NCBI GenBank assembly: GCA_910587255.1
Contig: CAJUKT010000039.1
Span: 62,001 to 126,000, forward strand
Reading direction: 5' to 3'
DNA length: 64,000 nt
Source: an uncultured Oscillospiraceae bacterium
GTDB lineage: Bacteria > Bacillota > Clostridia > Oscillospirales > Oscillospiraceae
Below are positions 8,978-17,061 of the stretch, in pieces. Under the pieces are notes generated by a model. The model saw nothing but the letters and a program-made list of their open reading frames with translations, made no database searches and was not told the DNA's origin. The position numbers and the translations under genes are program-made. Positions within the stretch are counted from its first letter, which is position 1; each line of letters starts with the position of its first letter.

Positions 8978-9050
8978 ATTTCTGCGTCAAACTGCGTTGG
9001 CCGGCGAAAAGCCCTGACTGCCGGGCGAATCGCCAAGGGTCAAGCGGCGT
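8978..9050 (-). repeat. Dispersed intergenic repeat, family 1, truncated copy B
   Basis: Shares TTTCTGCGTCAAAC, CCGGCGAAAA and GCCGGGCG boxes in order with copies A and C but lacks the half containing CGACATATGGCGG. It abuts the stop codon of the GH3 lipoprotein gene (9051) with no gap. Confidence 0.6.
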
Positions 9051-11519
9051 TTAATTTGCGTAGTAGAAATCGAGGTTGGCGCACTCGGTCAGCGCCGGGA
9101 CATTGTAGGTCTGCACGCGCTCGTCGTTGATGACGCCGGACCAGTTCAGGCCGAAGGTAAAGTCGTAGGTATTGCCGTCGGCGTCCACGTAGCACTCCAT
9201 ATCCCGGGGCACGTCCTCGTACTGGGCCTCCACGGTCTCCATATTGGCGGGCATCTGCATATTCAGCAGGCCGCTGGGCTCGGTTTCGCCGGCCACAATG
9301 CTCATGAGCACCTCGGTCTTGAACCAGCCGCTGCTCATGCCCTGGCCCCAGTAGAGGAGGATGGCGTCGGACAGGGGCTCCACCTCAGAGAAGATCATGG
9401 GGTTCTTGCCCTGCACCAGCAGAACGACCTTGCAGCTGCCGGGCACGGCGTCCGCCACATATTGCAGCAGCTCATACTGGCTGTAATTGCTGGCCTGGCC
9501 CACGCTGTTGTTGTAGTAGGAGCGGTTTTCCTTCACGTCCTGGCTCACGGTGCCGTAGCCGTCGTTCATGGTTTCGGTGGTGATGAAGCCGCCGATGGAC
9601 TCCTGGCGGGCGGTCTTGGCGGTGTAGGCCTCAAACTGGAGGGAGGCGGGCAGCCAGGTGCCGTCGTCCGCCTGGGAGCTCTCGGTGAGGGGGCTGCTGA
9701 TGCCCACCAGCGCCATGTCGCAGGCGGCCAGCTCGCTGGCGGAGGCGCGGATAATGTCGTTCTCGGTGTAGACCGCGTTCCCTTCCTCATCCGTGCCGGA
9801 GGGCTCGCCCACGGTATCGGTGACCACGTTGAAGTACTCGCCCACCGCGATCAGGTCAAAGAGGGGCTCCCAGCTCGGGGGGGTCGCGTCGCCGGAGGAG
9901 CTGGCCTCAGAGCCCTTGTCGAAGGCGTAGGGGACGTAGACGGTCTTTTTGGTCCCGTCGGACTGGGCGATGGTATTACCGCTGTTCTTCAGCAGGATCG
10001 GGCTCTTCTTCTGCAGCTCGGTGGCGTAGGCGTCGGTCTGGGTGTTCCACACCGTCTCCTGGGCGTGGGCCAGGGAGACATAGCCGTTCTCATACAGGCC
10101 CACCTGCATCTGGGACAGAATGAAGTGATAGGCCGCGTTGCGCAGGACGGACAGCGCCTCTTCCTCGCCCAGGTCGTCCGCCAGGATGTCGTAACCGTCG
10201 GCCGCGCCGTCGATATCGGTGGTGCCGCCCACCTGATGGATGCCGTTCTTCATCAGCTTGGCAAAACGCTCGCCCACGGTCAAGTCTTCCACAAAGTAGC
10301 TGCCCGCGCCGCCGTCGGAGGTGATCTGCCAGTCGGTGAGGATGAAGCCCTGATAGCCGGTGTTCAGCAGCATCTGGATTTTATACTCGCTGTAAGCGCC
10401 GCCGTTGACCTCGCCCAGGGAGCCGTCGTTGGAGTAGGAGGCGGCATAGTTGGGCATGACGCCGGAGGCCTTGGTCACGCTGCGGGTCAGGTTGAAGGCC
10501 GCGTCATAGTAGCTGATCAGGTGGGCCTCGTAGTTATTGCCGGGGAATACGTCGAACGCGCCGCCGGAGAAGTGGTCGTTTCCGCCGCCCTCAGCGGCGC
10601 CGGCATAGTGCTTTACGATGGAGTAGACGGAATCGTCGCCCCAGCCCAGATCCTCGCCGCTGTCGGACCAGGTGGACTGCAAGCCGGAGATGTACGCGTC
10701 GGTCAGATCCCGGTTCAGGGCCGGGTCCTCAGTGTAGTCGCCGCTGGCGCGGGCCAGGATGGGGGTGGTGGCCAGGTCGGTCTGGGGGCCCAGCAGCATG
10801 GTCACGCCTACGGCGCGCCACATCTTGGAGACCTCCTGGCCCAGCTCAAACGCCAGGTCGGGGTCGAAGGTGGAGCCGAGGGACATCTGGTCAATGGTAT
10901 GGGACATGTTGTTGGGGTCGATGGAGATGGTGGCGGGGATGCCCCAGTTGCCGGTGCCCTCGCACAGGGCCTGCAGGGCGTTCACCCAGCTGATGGCCAT
11001 GGAGGTATTGCCCTGGCTGCCCGCGCTGCGGGTGACGCCGCCGCGGCCGCCGGCCTGGATATAGGCATAGTCGTCGCCGCTGGGATCAATGGAGCTGCCA
11101 AAGGAGCTCCAGCCGCCGTGGGTGTACAGGCCGATCATCTCCTCGGCGGTCATCTGGGCCGCCAGGTCCTTGGCACGGGTCTCGGCGTCGTTGCGCCAGT
11201 CCTCATAGCCGTCCAGCACGCCGTCCCGGTCCAGATCCTTGAAGGCGTAGCCGTCCACCTGGATGAGGGCGACGCCGGAATCCTTGGAGTAGCCCAGGGT
11301 CTTGCCGCCCTCGTTGGTCACCTTGTACCAGCCGTCGGCGGTCTTTTCCTCGGTCCACTTCACGCTGCCGCTGCCCAGCTCCTCAGGGGTGATGGGGGCG
11401 ACGATGCCGTCCCCGGAGGGCTCCACCGGGGTGCTCTGCCCCGGCTCGTCGGAGCCGGCTGGGGTCTGGCTGGGGCCGGCGTCCTCCCCCGTGTTGCAGG
11501 CGGCCAGGCTTAGAACCAT
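9051..11519 (-). CDS. GH3 glycosidase lipoprotein, start codon apparently lost
   Basis: The protein has canonical GH3 order: a barrel domain (about residues 90-440 counted from the ATG at 11519) with the nucleophile Asp396 in ILTDWQ, then the alpha/beta domain. It is closely similar along its length to the product of 45233-47731 (shared EEKTADGW, GGWSSFGS, VPRDMEC and NWSG segments). The frame continues upstream of 11519 as KKLLALALALV, clearly the front of a lipoprotein signal peptide ending in LSLAAC, but the codon where Met should be is TAG (11553-11555). The only in-frame ATG (11519) leaves just seven residues before the lipobox Cys. Hence either reinitiation after the overlapping regulator gene yields a poorly exported protein, or the gene is silent. 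The remaining coding sequence is intact. Confidence 0.75.
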   Translation of the reverse strand: MVLSLAACNTGEDAGPSQTPAGSDEPGQSTPVEPSGDGIVAPITPEELGSGSVKWTEEKTADGWYKVTNEGGKTLGYSKDSGVALIQVDGYAFKDLDRDGVLDGYEDWRNDAETRAKDLAAQMTAEEMIGLYTHGGWSSFGSSIDPSGDDYAYIQAGGRGGVTRSAGSQGNTSMAISWVNALQALCEGTGNWGIPATISIDPNNMSHTIDQMSLGSTFDPDLAFELGQEVSKMWRAVGVTMLLGPQTDLATTPILARASGDYTEDPALNRDLTDAYISGLQSTWSDSGEDLGWGDDSVYSIVKHYAGAAEGGGNDHFSGGAFDVFPGNNYEAHLISYYDAAFNLTRSVTKASGVMPNYAASYSNDGSLGEVNGGAYSEYKIQMLLNTGYQGFILTDWQITSDGGAGSYFVEDLTVGERFAKLMKNGIHQVGGTTDIDGAADGYDILADDLGEEEALSVLRNAAYHFILSQMQVGLYENGYVSLAHAQETVWNTQTDAYATELQKKSPILLKNSGNTIAQSDGTKKTVYVPYAFDKGSEASSSGDATPPSWEPLFDLIAVGEYFNVVTDTVGEPSGTDEEGNAVYTENDIIRASASELAACDMALVGISSPLTESSQADDGTWLPASLQFEAYTAKTARQESIGGFITTETMNDGYGTVSQDVKENRSYYNNSVGQASNYSQYELLQYVADAVPGSCKVVLLVQGKNPMIFSEVEPLSDAILLYWGQGMSSGWFKTEVLMSIVAGETEPSGLLNMQMPANMETVEAQYEDVPRDMECYVDADGNTYDFTFGLNWSGVINDERVQTYNVPALTECANLDFYYAN

Positions 11520-12133
11520 GACCAGCGCCAGCGCCAGTGCAAGCAGCTTCTTCTATGGATGCGGATGAAGCTGTGGGCCTGGGTGGCCGCCTCCAGCTTT
11601 TCCATGGTCATCTTCACCTCGGTGGGCTCCTTCTGCCCCTCCAGGTAGAGAAGCTGGTAATTCCGGCTGCCCTCGATATACCGGATCTGCCTGCTCTTCA
11701 GGGTGAGCAGCCCCGAGCGGGTCTGGAACTCGATATAGTCCCCCCGCTCATCCTGGGAGCAGCTTTTGACATAGAGCTCCACCACGGCGGCGATATCGTT
11801 GAGGAAATTGGTCTTTCGGACAAAGCCCAGCGGCTGGACCAGGAAGGATTCAAACACCCGGCTCTCCGCCTCGGAGACGTAGACGATCTGTATGTCGTGC
11901 TCCTGCTCCCGAATCCGCTTGCCCACGGCGATCCCATCCATCCCGGGCATCTCGATATCCAGCAGGACAATCTGAAACCGGGTCTGCTCCATGGCCTGCA
12001 GCAGCGCCTTGCCGGAGGTGAAGCGCTGTATGTCCGTGTGAATCCCCTTTTCCTGAAACGCCGACTCCGCTGCCCCGGCAATGACCGGCAGGGCCTTCGT
12101 ATCGTCGTCGCACAGGGCAATCTTGATCTTCAT
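11510..12133 (-). CDS. LytTR-family response regulator truncated in its DNA-binding domain
   Basis: 207 residues. The receiver domain is complete (acidic CDDD near residue 8, phosphoacceptor in IVLLDIEMPGMDG near 55). The LytTR domain begins normally (YIEFQTRSGLLTLKSRQIRYIEGSRN) and reaches FIRIHR, where LytTR proteins continue with SYLVN-like residues for a further 35-45 amino acids. Here it runs instead into RSCLHWRWRWSWF, which is the GH3 signal-peptide DNA read in another frame. The paralogue at 44304-45017 has the full domain. The last beta-strands needed for DNA contact are therefore missing and the protein is probably unable to bind its operator. The start overlaps the kinase stop by four bases. 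Confidence 0.8.
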   Translation of the reverse strand: MKIKIALCDDDTKALPVIAGAAESAFQEKGIHTDIQRFTSGKALLQAMEQTRFQIVLLDIEMPGMDGIAVGKRIREQEHDIQIVYVSEAESRVFESFLVQPLGFVRKTNFLNDIAAVVELYVKSCSQDERGDYIEFQTRSGLLTLKSRQIRYIEGSRNYQLLYLEGQKEPTEVKMTMEKLEAATQAHSFIRIHRRSCLHWRWRWSWF

Positions 12134-13476
12134 AATCTCTCCTCCACCGTCATATCAAGCAGCAGCTTGGCCACAAACGTGCCGCCGGACAGGGTGAATT
12201 CCGCGCAGCCGTTGTATTTTTCCGCGATTTTTGAGATGATGCGGGTGCCGTAGCCGTGCAGGCGGTCGTCCCCCTTGGTGGTGCGCAGGCCGCGGCCGAA
12301 CCGGGCCAGCTCCGTCCGGCTGGTGGTGTTGCGGCACAGCACAAACAGATAGCTTTTCTGCGGATAGATCTCCAGCCGGAAGGAGGCGTTCCCCTGCCCC
12401 GCCCGGAGCAGGCGGGCGCACTCCTCGATGGCGTTGTCCAGCAGGTTGGTGAGCGCCGCGCACAGGTCGTCCTCGCTGAAGGGCAGCACAGGGGGCACCA
12501 CCAGCTGGTGGGTGAACGCCACCCCGCCCTTCCTGGCCTTTGTGAACTCCATATTCAGGATGGTGCTCACCGCCCGGTTCCCGCAGTCGATGAACTGGCC
12601 CAGCTGGGGGAGCAGGTGCTCCGAGGACTGGCTGAAATATTCCTCCAGCTCCCCGTACCGCTGCTGGGACAGGAGAATCTGCATATAGGCGTACTGGTTT
12701 TTCAGATCGTGCCGGATGCCCCGCAGGTCCTCCAGGTTGTCCTGGGTCAGCCGGGCCAGCTCCCGCTCGCTGTGCAGCCGCTGGCGCTCCGTCTGGAGCT
12801 CCACAATCTTGTTCTGCTCCGCGCACATGTCGTATACGCCCTGCATGGCGGCCACCACCATGAGGAGGATGAACACATAGGCCACCAGGAAGGTGATGGT
12901 GATGCGGTAGTCCACGTTGGCCCACAGCACCTCCAGCACGTTCATGGCGATGATGCTGACATCGCCGATCAGTATGGTCGCCAGCCCGCTGGCAGGCACC
13001 CGCTCATATTCCTGGACACTGAAGGAGTGGAGGTACGCCGCCAGCGGCAGCATCAGCAGGGACACCGCAGAGCGTACCGCGCCCTCGGCAAAGCCGGTGA
13101 AGAGGAACTCCCCCACCAGAAAGCTGCACTGGCCGCCGATGGAATTGATGGCGCAGCTCCCCGCCAGCATGGAGCACCACATCACCAGATTGGCCTTTCC
13201 GTGGCAGTCGGAGCAGAAGCGCAGCAGCAGCGCCCCCACCACGCCGAGCAAAAGAATCTGGAAAAGCAGATAGGGCCCCTGGCCCACCAGCAGGATAATC
13301 AGCAGCTGTCCCCCCGCGATGACCGACGCCGTCAGGAGAAACTCCAACGCCGTCCGGCCGGGGCGCCTCCACACCGGCCCGCGGCACAGCGCCACCCAAG
13401 AGAAGGCGCTGATGGCAATGTCCAAAAACCATGCCAGGTCTATGATATTCTGGGCAAATTGTATATTTCGCTCCAT
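12130..13476 (-). CDS. GHKL-family sensor histidine kinase (AgrC/NatK type)
   Basis: The 448-residue kinase has six or so hydrophobic helices in its first 200 residues, a coiled linker, an H-box (GIRHDLKNQYAYMQ), an N-box (NLLDNAIEECARL) and a C-terminal GYGTRII glycine motif, the layout of GHKL kinases that sense peptides or other small signals and phosphorylate LytTR regulators. I start it at the ATG at 13476, preceded by GAGGGG; an in-frame ATG at 13563 lies upstream of the predicted -10 box and is unlikely. It is the first gene of a four-gene run with the truncated regulator and two GH3 genes. No peptide-precursor or AgrB-like gene is visible nearby, so the signal is unknown. Confidence 0.85.
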   Translation of the reverse strand: MERNIQFAQNIIDLAWFLDIAISAFSWVALCRGPVWRRPGRTALEFLLTASVIAGGQLLIILLVGQGPYLLFQILLLGVVGALLLRFCSDCHGKANLVMWCSMLAGSCAINSIGGQCSFLVGEFLFTGFAEGAVRSAVSLLMLPLAAYLHSFSVQEYERVPASGLATILIGDVSIIAMNVLEVLWANVDYRITITFLVAYVFILLMVVAAMQGVYDMCAEQNKIVELQTERQRLHSERELARLTQDNLEDLRGIRHDLKNQYAYMQILLSQQRYGELEEYFSQSSEHLLPQLGQFIDCGNRAVSTILNMEFTKARKGGVAFTHQLVVPPVLPFSEDDLCAALTNLLDNAIEECARLLRAGQGNASFRLEIYPQKSYLFVLCRNTTSRTELARFGRGLRTTKGDDRLHGYGTRIISKIAEKYNGCAEFTLSGGTFVAKLLLDMTVEERL

Positions 13477-13508
13477 CAAAGCCCCTCTTTTCGCGTAATC
13501 ATAGGAGC

Positions 13509-13537
13509 ATTGTAACAGAAGACCGAAATAAAAACAA
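13509..13537 (-). promoter_or_regulatory. Promoter of the GHKL kinase operon
   Basis: On the minus strand TTGTTT (13532-13537), 17 bases, TACAAT (13509-13514), giving a leader of about 25 bases before the kinase ATG. Confidence 0.6.
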
Positions 13538-13550
13538 TCATACCCCATAC

Positions 13551-13656
13551 CGCTGTTCGTCATATTGGAAAACGCACAGATCCGCCGTTCGTCCCCGAAT
13601 CGCCGCCGTTCGTCCGCGGGGGTTCGCTATTCATCCAGGATAGCCGCTGTTTGTTG
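13551..13656. promoter_or_regulatory. Array of five 12-bp repeats, candidate LytTR operator
   Basis: The motif CGCyGTTCGTCc occurs at 13551, 13583, 13604, 13625 and 13645 (the last two with two or three mismatches). Start-to-start spacings are 32, 21, 21 and 20 bases, so the sites fall on one face of the helix. LytTR regulators such as AgrA and ComE bind pairs of short direct repeats about 21 bp apart, which fits. The array sits between the divergent kinase operon and ligase-MBOAT operon and could control both. Confidence 0.6.
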
Positions 13657-13664
13657 TGTATATC

Positions 13665-13693
13665 TTGCCTGCTGCCCGATTTTTTGCTAAATT
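13665..13693 (+). promoter_or_regulatory. Candidate promoter of the ligase-MBOAT operon
   Basis: TTGCCT (13665-13670), 17 bases, TAAATT (13688-13693), directly downstream of the repeat array and about 30 bases before the ligase start. Confidence 0.4.
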
Positions 13694-13725
13694 TTTTGTG
13701 AAAAACATACAAGGAGCGGATGCTT

Positions 13726-15210
13726 ATGAACGCGGTCATCCACACACTTTGCTGGTATCTCCACAGTCTGGCGATGGAACAGCCCTGCCTGCCCCTGCTG
13801 GGGGACGAGGGGGGCTGGCTCACTGCGGAGCAGACGGAGGGATTTGTAGAAGCCGGGGCTGATTTGCTGTACGCCAGCGGGCTGAGACCTGGAATGCCGG
13901 TGCTGCTGTCCGCCGGGCGGACGGTAAATAGCGTACTGGCCCTGCTGTGCATTCAGCGGGTGGGGGCGGCGGCCGTGCTGGCCGACCCCAGGCAGACGCC
14001 GGAGCAGGTGCTGAACAGCTGCGCGCCGCCGCTGGAGGTCCCGTTTTATGTGAAAGCGGGGGGCAGCCTCCGGCGCCCGGCCCTGCTGCTCACCCGGACG
14101 CAGGACGGCGCCTGCCTGAATCTGCCGCTGGCGTCGTCCGGCTGCACCCCTGCCCCGGCCGTTGACGATCCCAGCGCCCCCGCCTTTTACATCTTCACCT
14201 CCGGCTCCTCCGGGCGGAAAAAGGCGGTGATCCTCAGCCAGGGCAATCTGGTGAGCAATCTGCTGGATTCCGCCCCCCTGGGCGGCTATGCGGAGGACGA
14301 CATCGCCCTGGGGGCGCTGCCCCTGGACCATGTGTTCGGCCTGGCCCTGCTCACCGGGGCCATTGTGCTGCGCCACCGGCTGTACCTCACCGCCGCCACC
14401 GCGGCGGAGGAGCTGCTGCAAATCATCGCCAGGGAGAAGATCACCCGGATGAACGGCGTGCCCTCCCTCTATCTTGCCCTGGCGAAAAAGGCCCGCGCGG
14501 GGGAGGCGCGCACCCTGCGCACGGGATATATTGGCGGCGCGCCCTGGACGGCGGAGCAGTTCCGGCACATCGAGTCCGCCCTGGGCATGACGCTGGTGCC
14601 GGTGTACGGCATGAGCGAGTGCATCGGTATCTCCTGCGCCTCCAGCCGCGCCCCCCAGGCGGAGCGCATGGCGGGGGTGGGACCGTTCTATCCCGCCAAC
14701 TGCGGCAGGATCATCCGGGAGGACGGCGCGCAGGCCGCCCCCGGGGAGGAGGGGGAGGTATGCGTGCGCGGCCCCATGCGGATGCTGGGCTACCATGACC
14801 CGGCCCAGACCGCCCAGGCCGTGGACGGGGACGGTTTTCTCCACACCGGCGATTTGGGCTATGTGGACGGGGGCGGCGTCCTCCACCTCACCGGGCGGAA
14901 AAAGGACGTGATTATCTGCAACGGCGTGAACCTGTCCCCCCGGCGCATTGAGGAGGCCCTGCTCTCCCTGCCCGGGGTGCGGGGCGCGGTGGTGGTGGGG
15001 CTGCCCGATGAGCTCCAGGGCGAACGGCCCTGGGCGGCGGTGTGCGCCGGGGGGACACCGGCCCGCATCCTGGACGGCCTGCGGGCCCTGCTGCCCAAAA
15101 ACGAGCTGCCCGCGGGCATTATATGGGTGGACGCCCTGCCCATGACCGGGTCGGGCAAGCCGGACAAGCAGGCGGTGAAGGAGCTGATCCGGCAATGGCG
15201 CAATGCGTGA
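13726..15210 (+). CDS. AMP-forming ligase (acyl-CoA synthetase / DltA-like adenylating enzyme)
   Basis: The 494-residue protein carries the ANL-family motifs in order: FTSGSSGRKKA (A3, phosphate loop), YGMSE (A5), TGDLGY (A7), GRKKDVIICNGVNLSP (A8 hinge) and the C-terminal MTGSGKPDK with the catalytic Lys (A10). Such enzymes activate a carboxylate as acyl-AMP and pass it to CoA or to a carrier protein. It heads an operon with an MBOAT and two SGNH proteins, so it likely supplies the acyl donor for modifying a cell-surface polymer. No carrier-protein gene is present, unlike dlt operons, which favours an acyl-CoA product (inference). Start at 13726 is preferred over the ATG at 13720, since AAGGAG is nine bases before the former and only three before the latter. 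Confidence 0.8.
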   Translation: MNAVIHTLCWYLHSLAMEQPCLPLLGDEGGWLTAEQTEGFVEAGADLLYASGLRPGMPVLLSAGRTVNSVLALLCIQRVGAAAVLADPRQTPEQVLNSCAPPLEVPFYVKAGGSLRRPALLLTRTQDGACLNLPLASSGCTPAPAVDDPSAPAFYIFTSGSSGRKKAVILSQGNLVSNLLDSAPLGGYAEDDIALGALPLDHVFGLALLTGAIVLRHRLYLTAATAAEELLQIIAREKITRMNGVPSLYLALAKKARAGEARTLRTGYIGGAPWTAEQFRHIESALGMTLVPVYGMSECIGISCASSRAPQAERMAGVGPFYPANCGRIIREDGAQAAPGEEGEVCVRGPMRMLGYHDPAQTAQAVDGDGFLHTGDLGYVDGGGVLHLTGRKKDVIICNGVNLSPRRIEEALLSLPGVRGAVVVGLPDELQGERPWAAVCAGGTPARILDGLRALLPKNELPAGIIWVDALPMTGSGKPDKQAVKELIRQWRNA

Positions 15211-15428
15211 CCCTCCAGCTGCCGCTGGCGCTGCTGCTGTACGCGGCCGCCCTGTTCCTGTGCCTGTTTGAACGGCGCTACCGGGCCACCCGGGGGGTGT
15301 TCTTCCTGCTGTCCACGGCGCTGGCCCTGGGGGCCGGCGCCTATGCCCTGTTCTGGGGCGCGGGCTTGTGGGAGACGGCGGCGGCGCTGCTTCCCTTCCT
15401 GCTGCTCAGCCTGGGGGTGGGGGTATGA
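15195..15428 (+). CDS. Small two-helix membrane protein of the MBOAT operon
   Basis: A 77-residue protein with two hydrophobic helices (about residues 7-25 and 32-72, the second possibly split in two) and the basic loop ERRYRATRG between them. Its ATG at 15195 lies inside the end of the ligase gene in another frame, with AAGGAG upstream, and its stop overlaps the MBOAT start (ATGA), so all three genes are translationally coupled. Position resembles that of DltX, a small membrane protein needed for D-alanylation, but I see no sequence match and do not assign it. It probably assists the MBOAT. Confidence 0.65.
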   Translation: MAQCVTLQLPLALLLYAAALFLCLFERRYRATRGVFFLLSTALALGAGAYALFWGAGLWETAAALLPFLLLSLGVGV

Positions 15429-16885
15429 ACTTCAACTCCGGGGCGTTTCTCCTCTTCCTCCCGGCGGTGACGGCGGTGTACTGGCTGATCCCCCACCGGG
15501 GGAGGAAATACTGGCTGCTGGCGGCGTCCTACTTTTTTTACATGTACGCCAACCCCGCCTTAATCCTCCTGCTGCTGGCCTCCACGGCGGTGGACTACTG
15601 CTGCGGCCGGGGCATTGAGCGCTTCCGGGGGCGGCGCAGCGCCATGGGGCTGCTGCTCCTGGTCAGCGTGTGCGTCAACCTGGGGCTGCTGTTCACCTTC
15701 AAATACTTCGACTTTTTCGCCGGGACGGTGAACAGCCTGTGCGCGGCCGCCGGCCTGCCCTATCAAGTGCCGCAGCTGGGGCTGATCCTGCCGGTGGGCA
15801 TCTCCTTTTACACCTTCCAGACCATGAGCTACACCATCGACGTGTACCGGGGGGATTTTTGCGCGGAGCGGGATCTTGTCACCTTCGCCCTGTACGTCAC
15901 CTACTTCCCCCAGCTGGTGGCCGGGCCCATCGAGAGCCCCGGGAGCCTGCTGCCCCAGCTCAGGGCGGAGCACCGGCCAAGCTGGGCGGACTTCGCCGCC
16001 GGGGTGCGTCTGCTGCTGTGCGGGTTTTTCCGAAAATGCGTGGTGGCGGACTTCTGCGGCATCTTTGTCAACGCCGTGTTTTCCTCGGTAGAGCAGGCCA
16101 ATTCCCTGGCTGTTTTCTGCGCCGGGGGGCTGTTCTGCATCCAGATGTACTGCGATTTCGCCGGCTATTCGGAGATCGCCGCCGGTTCCGCCCGGCTGAT
16201 GGGGGTGCGGCTCATGCGAAACTTCGACCGGCCCTATCTGGCCCAGAGCTACACCGAGTTCTTCCGCCGCTGGCACATCAGCCTGAACCGCTGGTTCACC
16301 AGCTATGTCTATATCCCCCGGGGGGGCGGGCGGCGGGGGAAGCCCCGCAAGCTGCTCAATATTCTGGCCGTCTTTACCCTGTGCGGGCTGTGGCACGGGG
16401 CGCGGTGGACCTACGTGCTGTGGGGGCTGTACGCCGCCTTCTGGCTGTGCCTGGAGAGCCTGCTGGACGTGAAGAGCAGGTTCGGGCCCGCCTGGGACTG
16501 TCCCATGGGCCGCCTGGCGCGGCGGTGCGTGATGTTTCTGATTTTCGTCCCGGCGGCGCTGCTGTTCCGGGCGGAGTCGGTGGGGCAGCTGGGGGTGATT
16601 TTCCAGCGGCTGTTCACCGGCTGGGGCTTTGGCGGGGCGTACCTCCAGGCGGCGCTGGACCAGCTGGGGCTGAGCGTCCTTTCCCTGGTTCAGCTGGTTT
16701 TGTGCATTGTGGCCATGGCCAAGCTGTACGACTGGGGGCGGTACGACCTGCCCGCCGCAAAAACGGAAAGCCAGTCCGCCGCGCGGCTGTGCTCCTGCGT
16801 TTATCTTGCGGCGGTCATCGGGCTGTGCTGGCTGGCCCTGCTTCAAAGCCAGGACGCGGCGATCTTTGCCTATTTTCAGTTTTAG
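15425..16885 (+). CDS. MBOAT-family membrane O-acyltransferase (AlgI/DltB-like)
   Basis: The 486-residue polytopic protein has the AlgI/DltB pattern: an N-terminal VYWLIPHRGRKYWLLAASY segment, the central PVGISFYTFQTMSYTIDVYRG and YFPQLVAGPIE motifs, the FFRRWHISLNRW region, and the catalytic His324 in LWHGARWTYVLWG. MBOATs move an acyl group across the membrane onto extracytoplasmic acceptors such as exopolysaccharide or teichoic acid. The ligase upstream would make the acyl donor and the two SGNH proteins downstream would complete transfer, as AlgJ/AlgX or DltD do. The start at 15425 overlaps the stop of the preceding gene. Confidence 0.9.
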   Translation: MNFNSGAFLLFLPAVTAVYWLIPHRGRKYWLLAASYFFYMYANPALILLLLASTAVDYCCGRGIERFRGRRSAMGLLLLVSVCVNLGLLFTFKYFDFFAGTVNSLCAAAGLPYQVPQLGLILPVGISFYTFQTMSYTIDVYRGDFCAERDLVTFALYVTYFPQLVAGPIESPGSLLPQLRAEHRPSWADFAAGVRLLLCGFFRKCVVADFCGIFVNAVFSSVEQANSLAVFCAGGLFCIQMYCDFAGYSEIAAGSARLMGVRLMRNFDRPYLAQSYTEFFRRWHISLNRWFTSYVYIPRGGGRRGKPRKLLNILAVFTLCGLWHGARWTYVLWGLYAAFWLCLESLLDVKSRFGPAWDCPMGRLARRCVMFLIFVPAALLFRAESVGQLGVIFQRLFTGWGFGGAYLQAALDQLGLSVLSLVQLVLCIVAMAKLYDWGRYDLPAAKTESQSAARLCSCVYLAAVIGLCWLALLQSQDAAIFAYFQF

Positions 16886-17045
16886 AAGCTGTACCAATTA
16901 GCCGAAGTATTCAGAATCGCGAGTCAAAATTGCCGGTGGAAAGGCGAAAAATCGCGGGAATACTTGGTGTATTTTAAGATTTTTCAACGCGGCCGGCAGC
17001 AATTTTGGCCGCAAAGCTGGGTGCTGAGGTTATTGGCACAGCTTC
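16885..17045 (+). repeat. Intergenic repeat, family 2, long copy with inverted ends
   Basis: 161 bp bounded by GAAGCTGTACCAAT (16885-16898) and its near-perfect reverse complement (17032-17045, one G-T pair). It starts on the last base of the MBOAT stop codon. A 71-bp derivative lies at 20286-20356, lacking about 90 internal bases. The inner part holds GGCGAAAAATCGC and AATACTTGGTGTATTTT boxes that recall family 1. Confidence 0.7.
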
Positions 17046-17061
17046 TTAGGAGGGCTGCGGC

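Noticed and set aside
5680..9054. An 1,124-codon plus-strand reading opposite the GH3 gene
   Set aside because: A shadow frame rich in Gly, His, Val and Ala caused by GC-biased codons on the other strand; the same holds for other long antisense readings such as 39850-44142.
12130..13476. A full agr-type quorum system at the first GHKL cluster
   Set aside because: No AgrB-like protease, peptide precursor or exporter gene is visible within the surrounding genes on either strand.
13551..13656. The repeats as a CRISPR array
   Set aside because: Units are only 12 bp with 8-9 bp between them, and no cas genes occur; geometry fits protein-binding sites instead.
16885..17045. Family 2 repeat as a simple transcription terminator
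   Set aside because: The paired ends lie about 130 bases apart and no T-run follows; downstream genes in the operon have no obvious new promoter.
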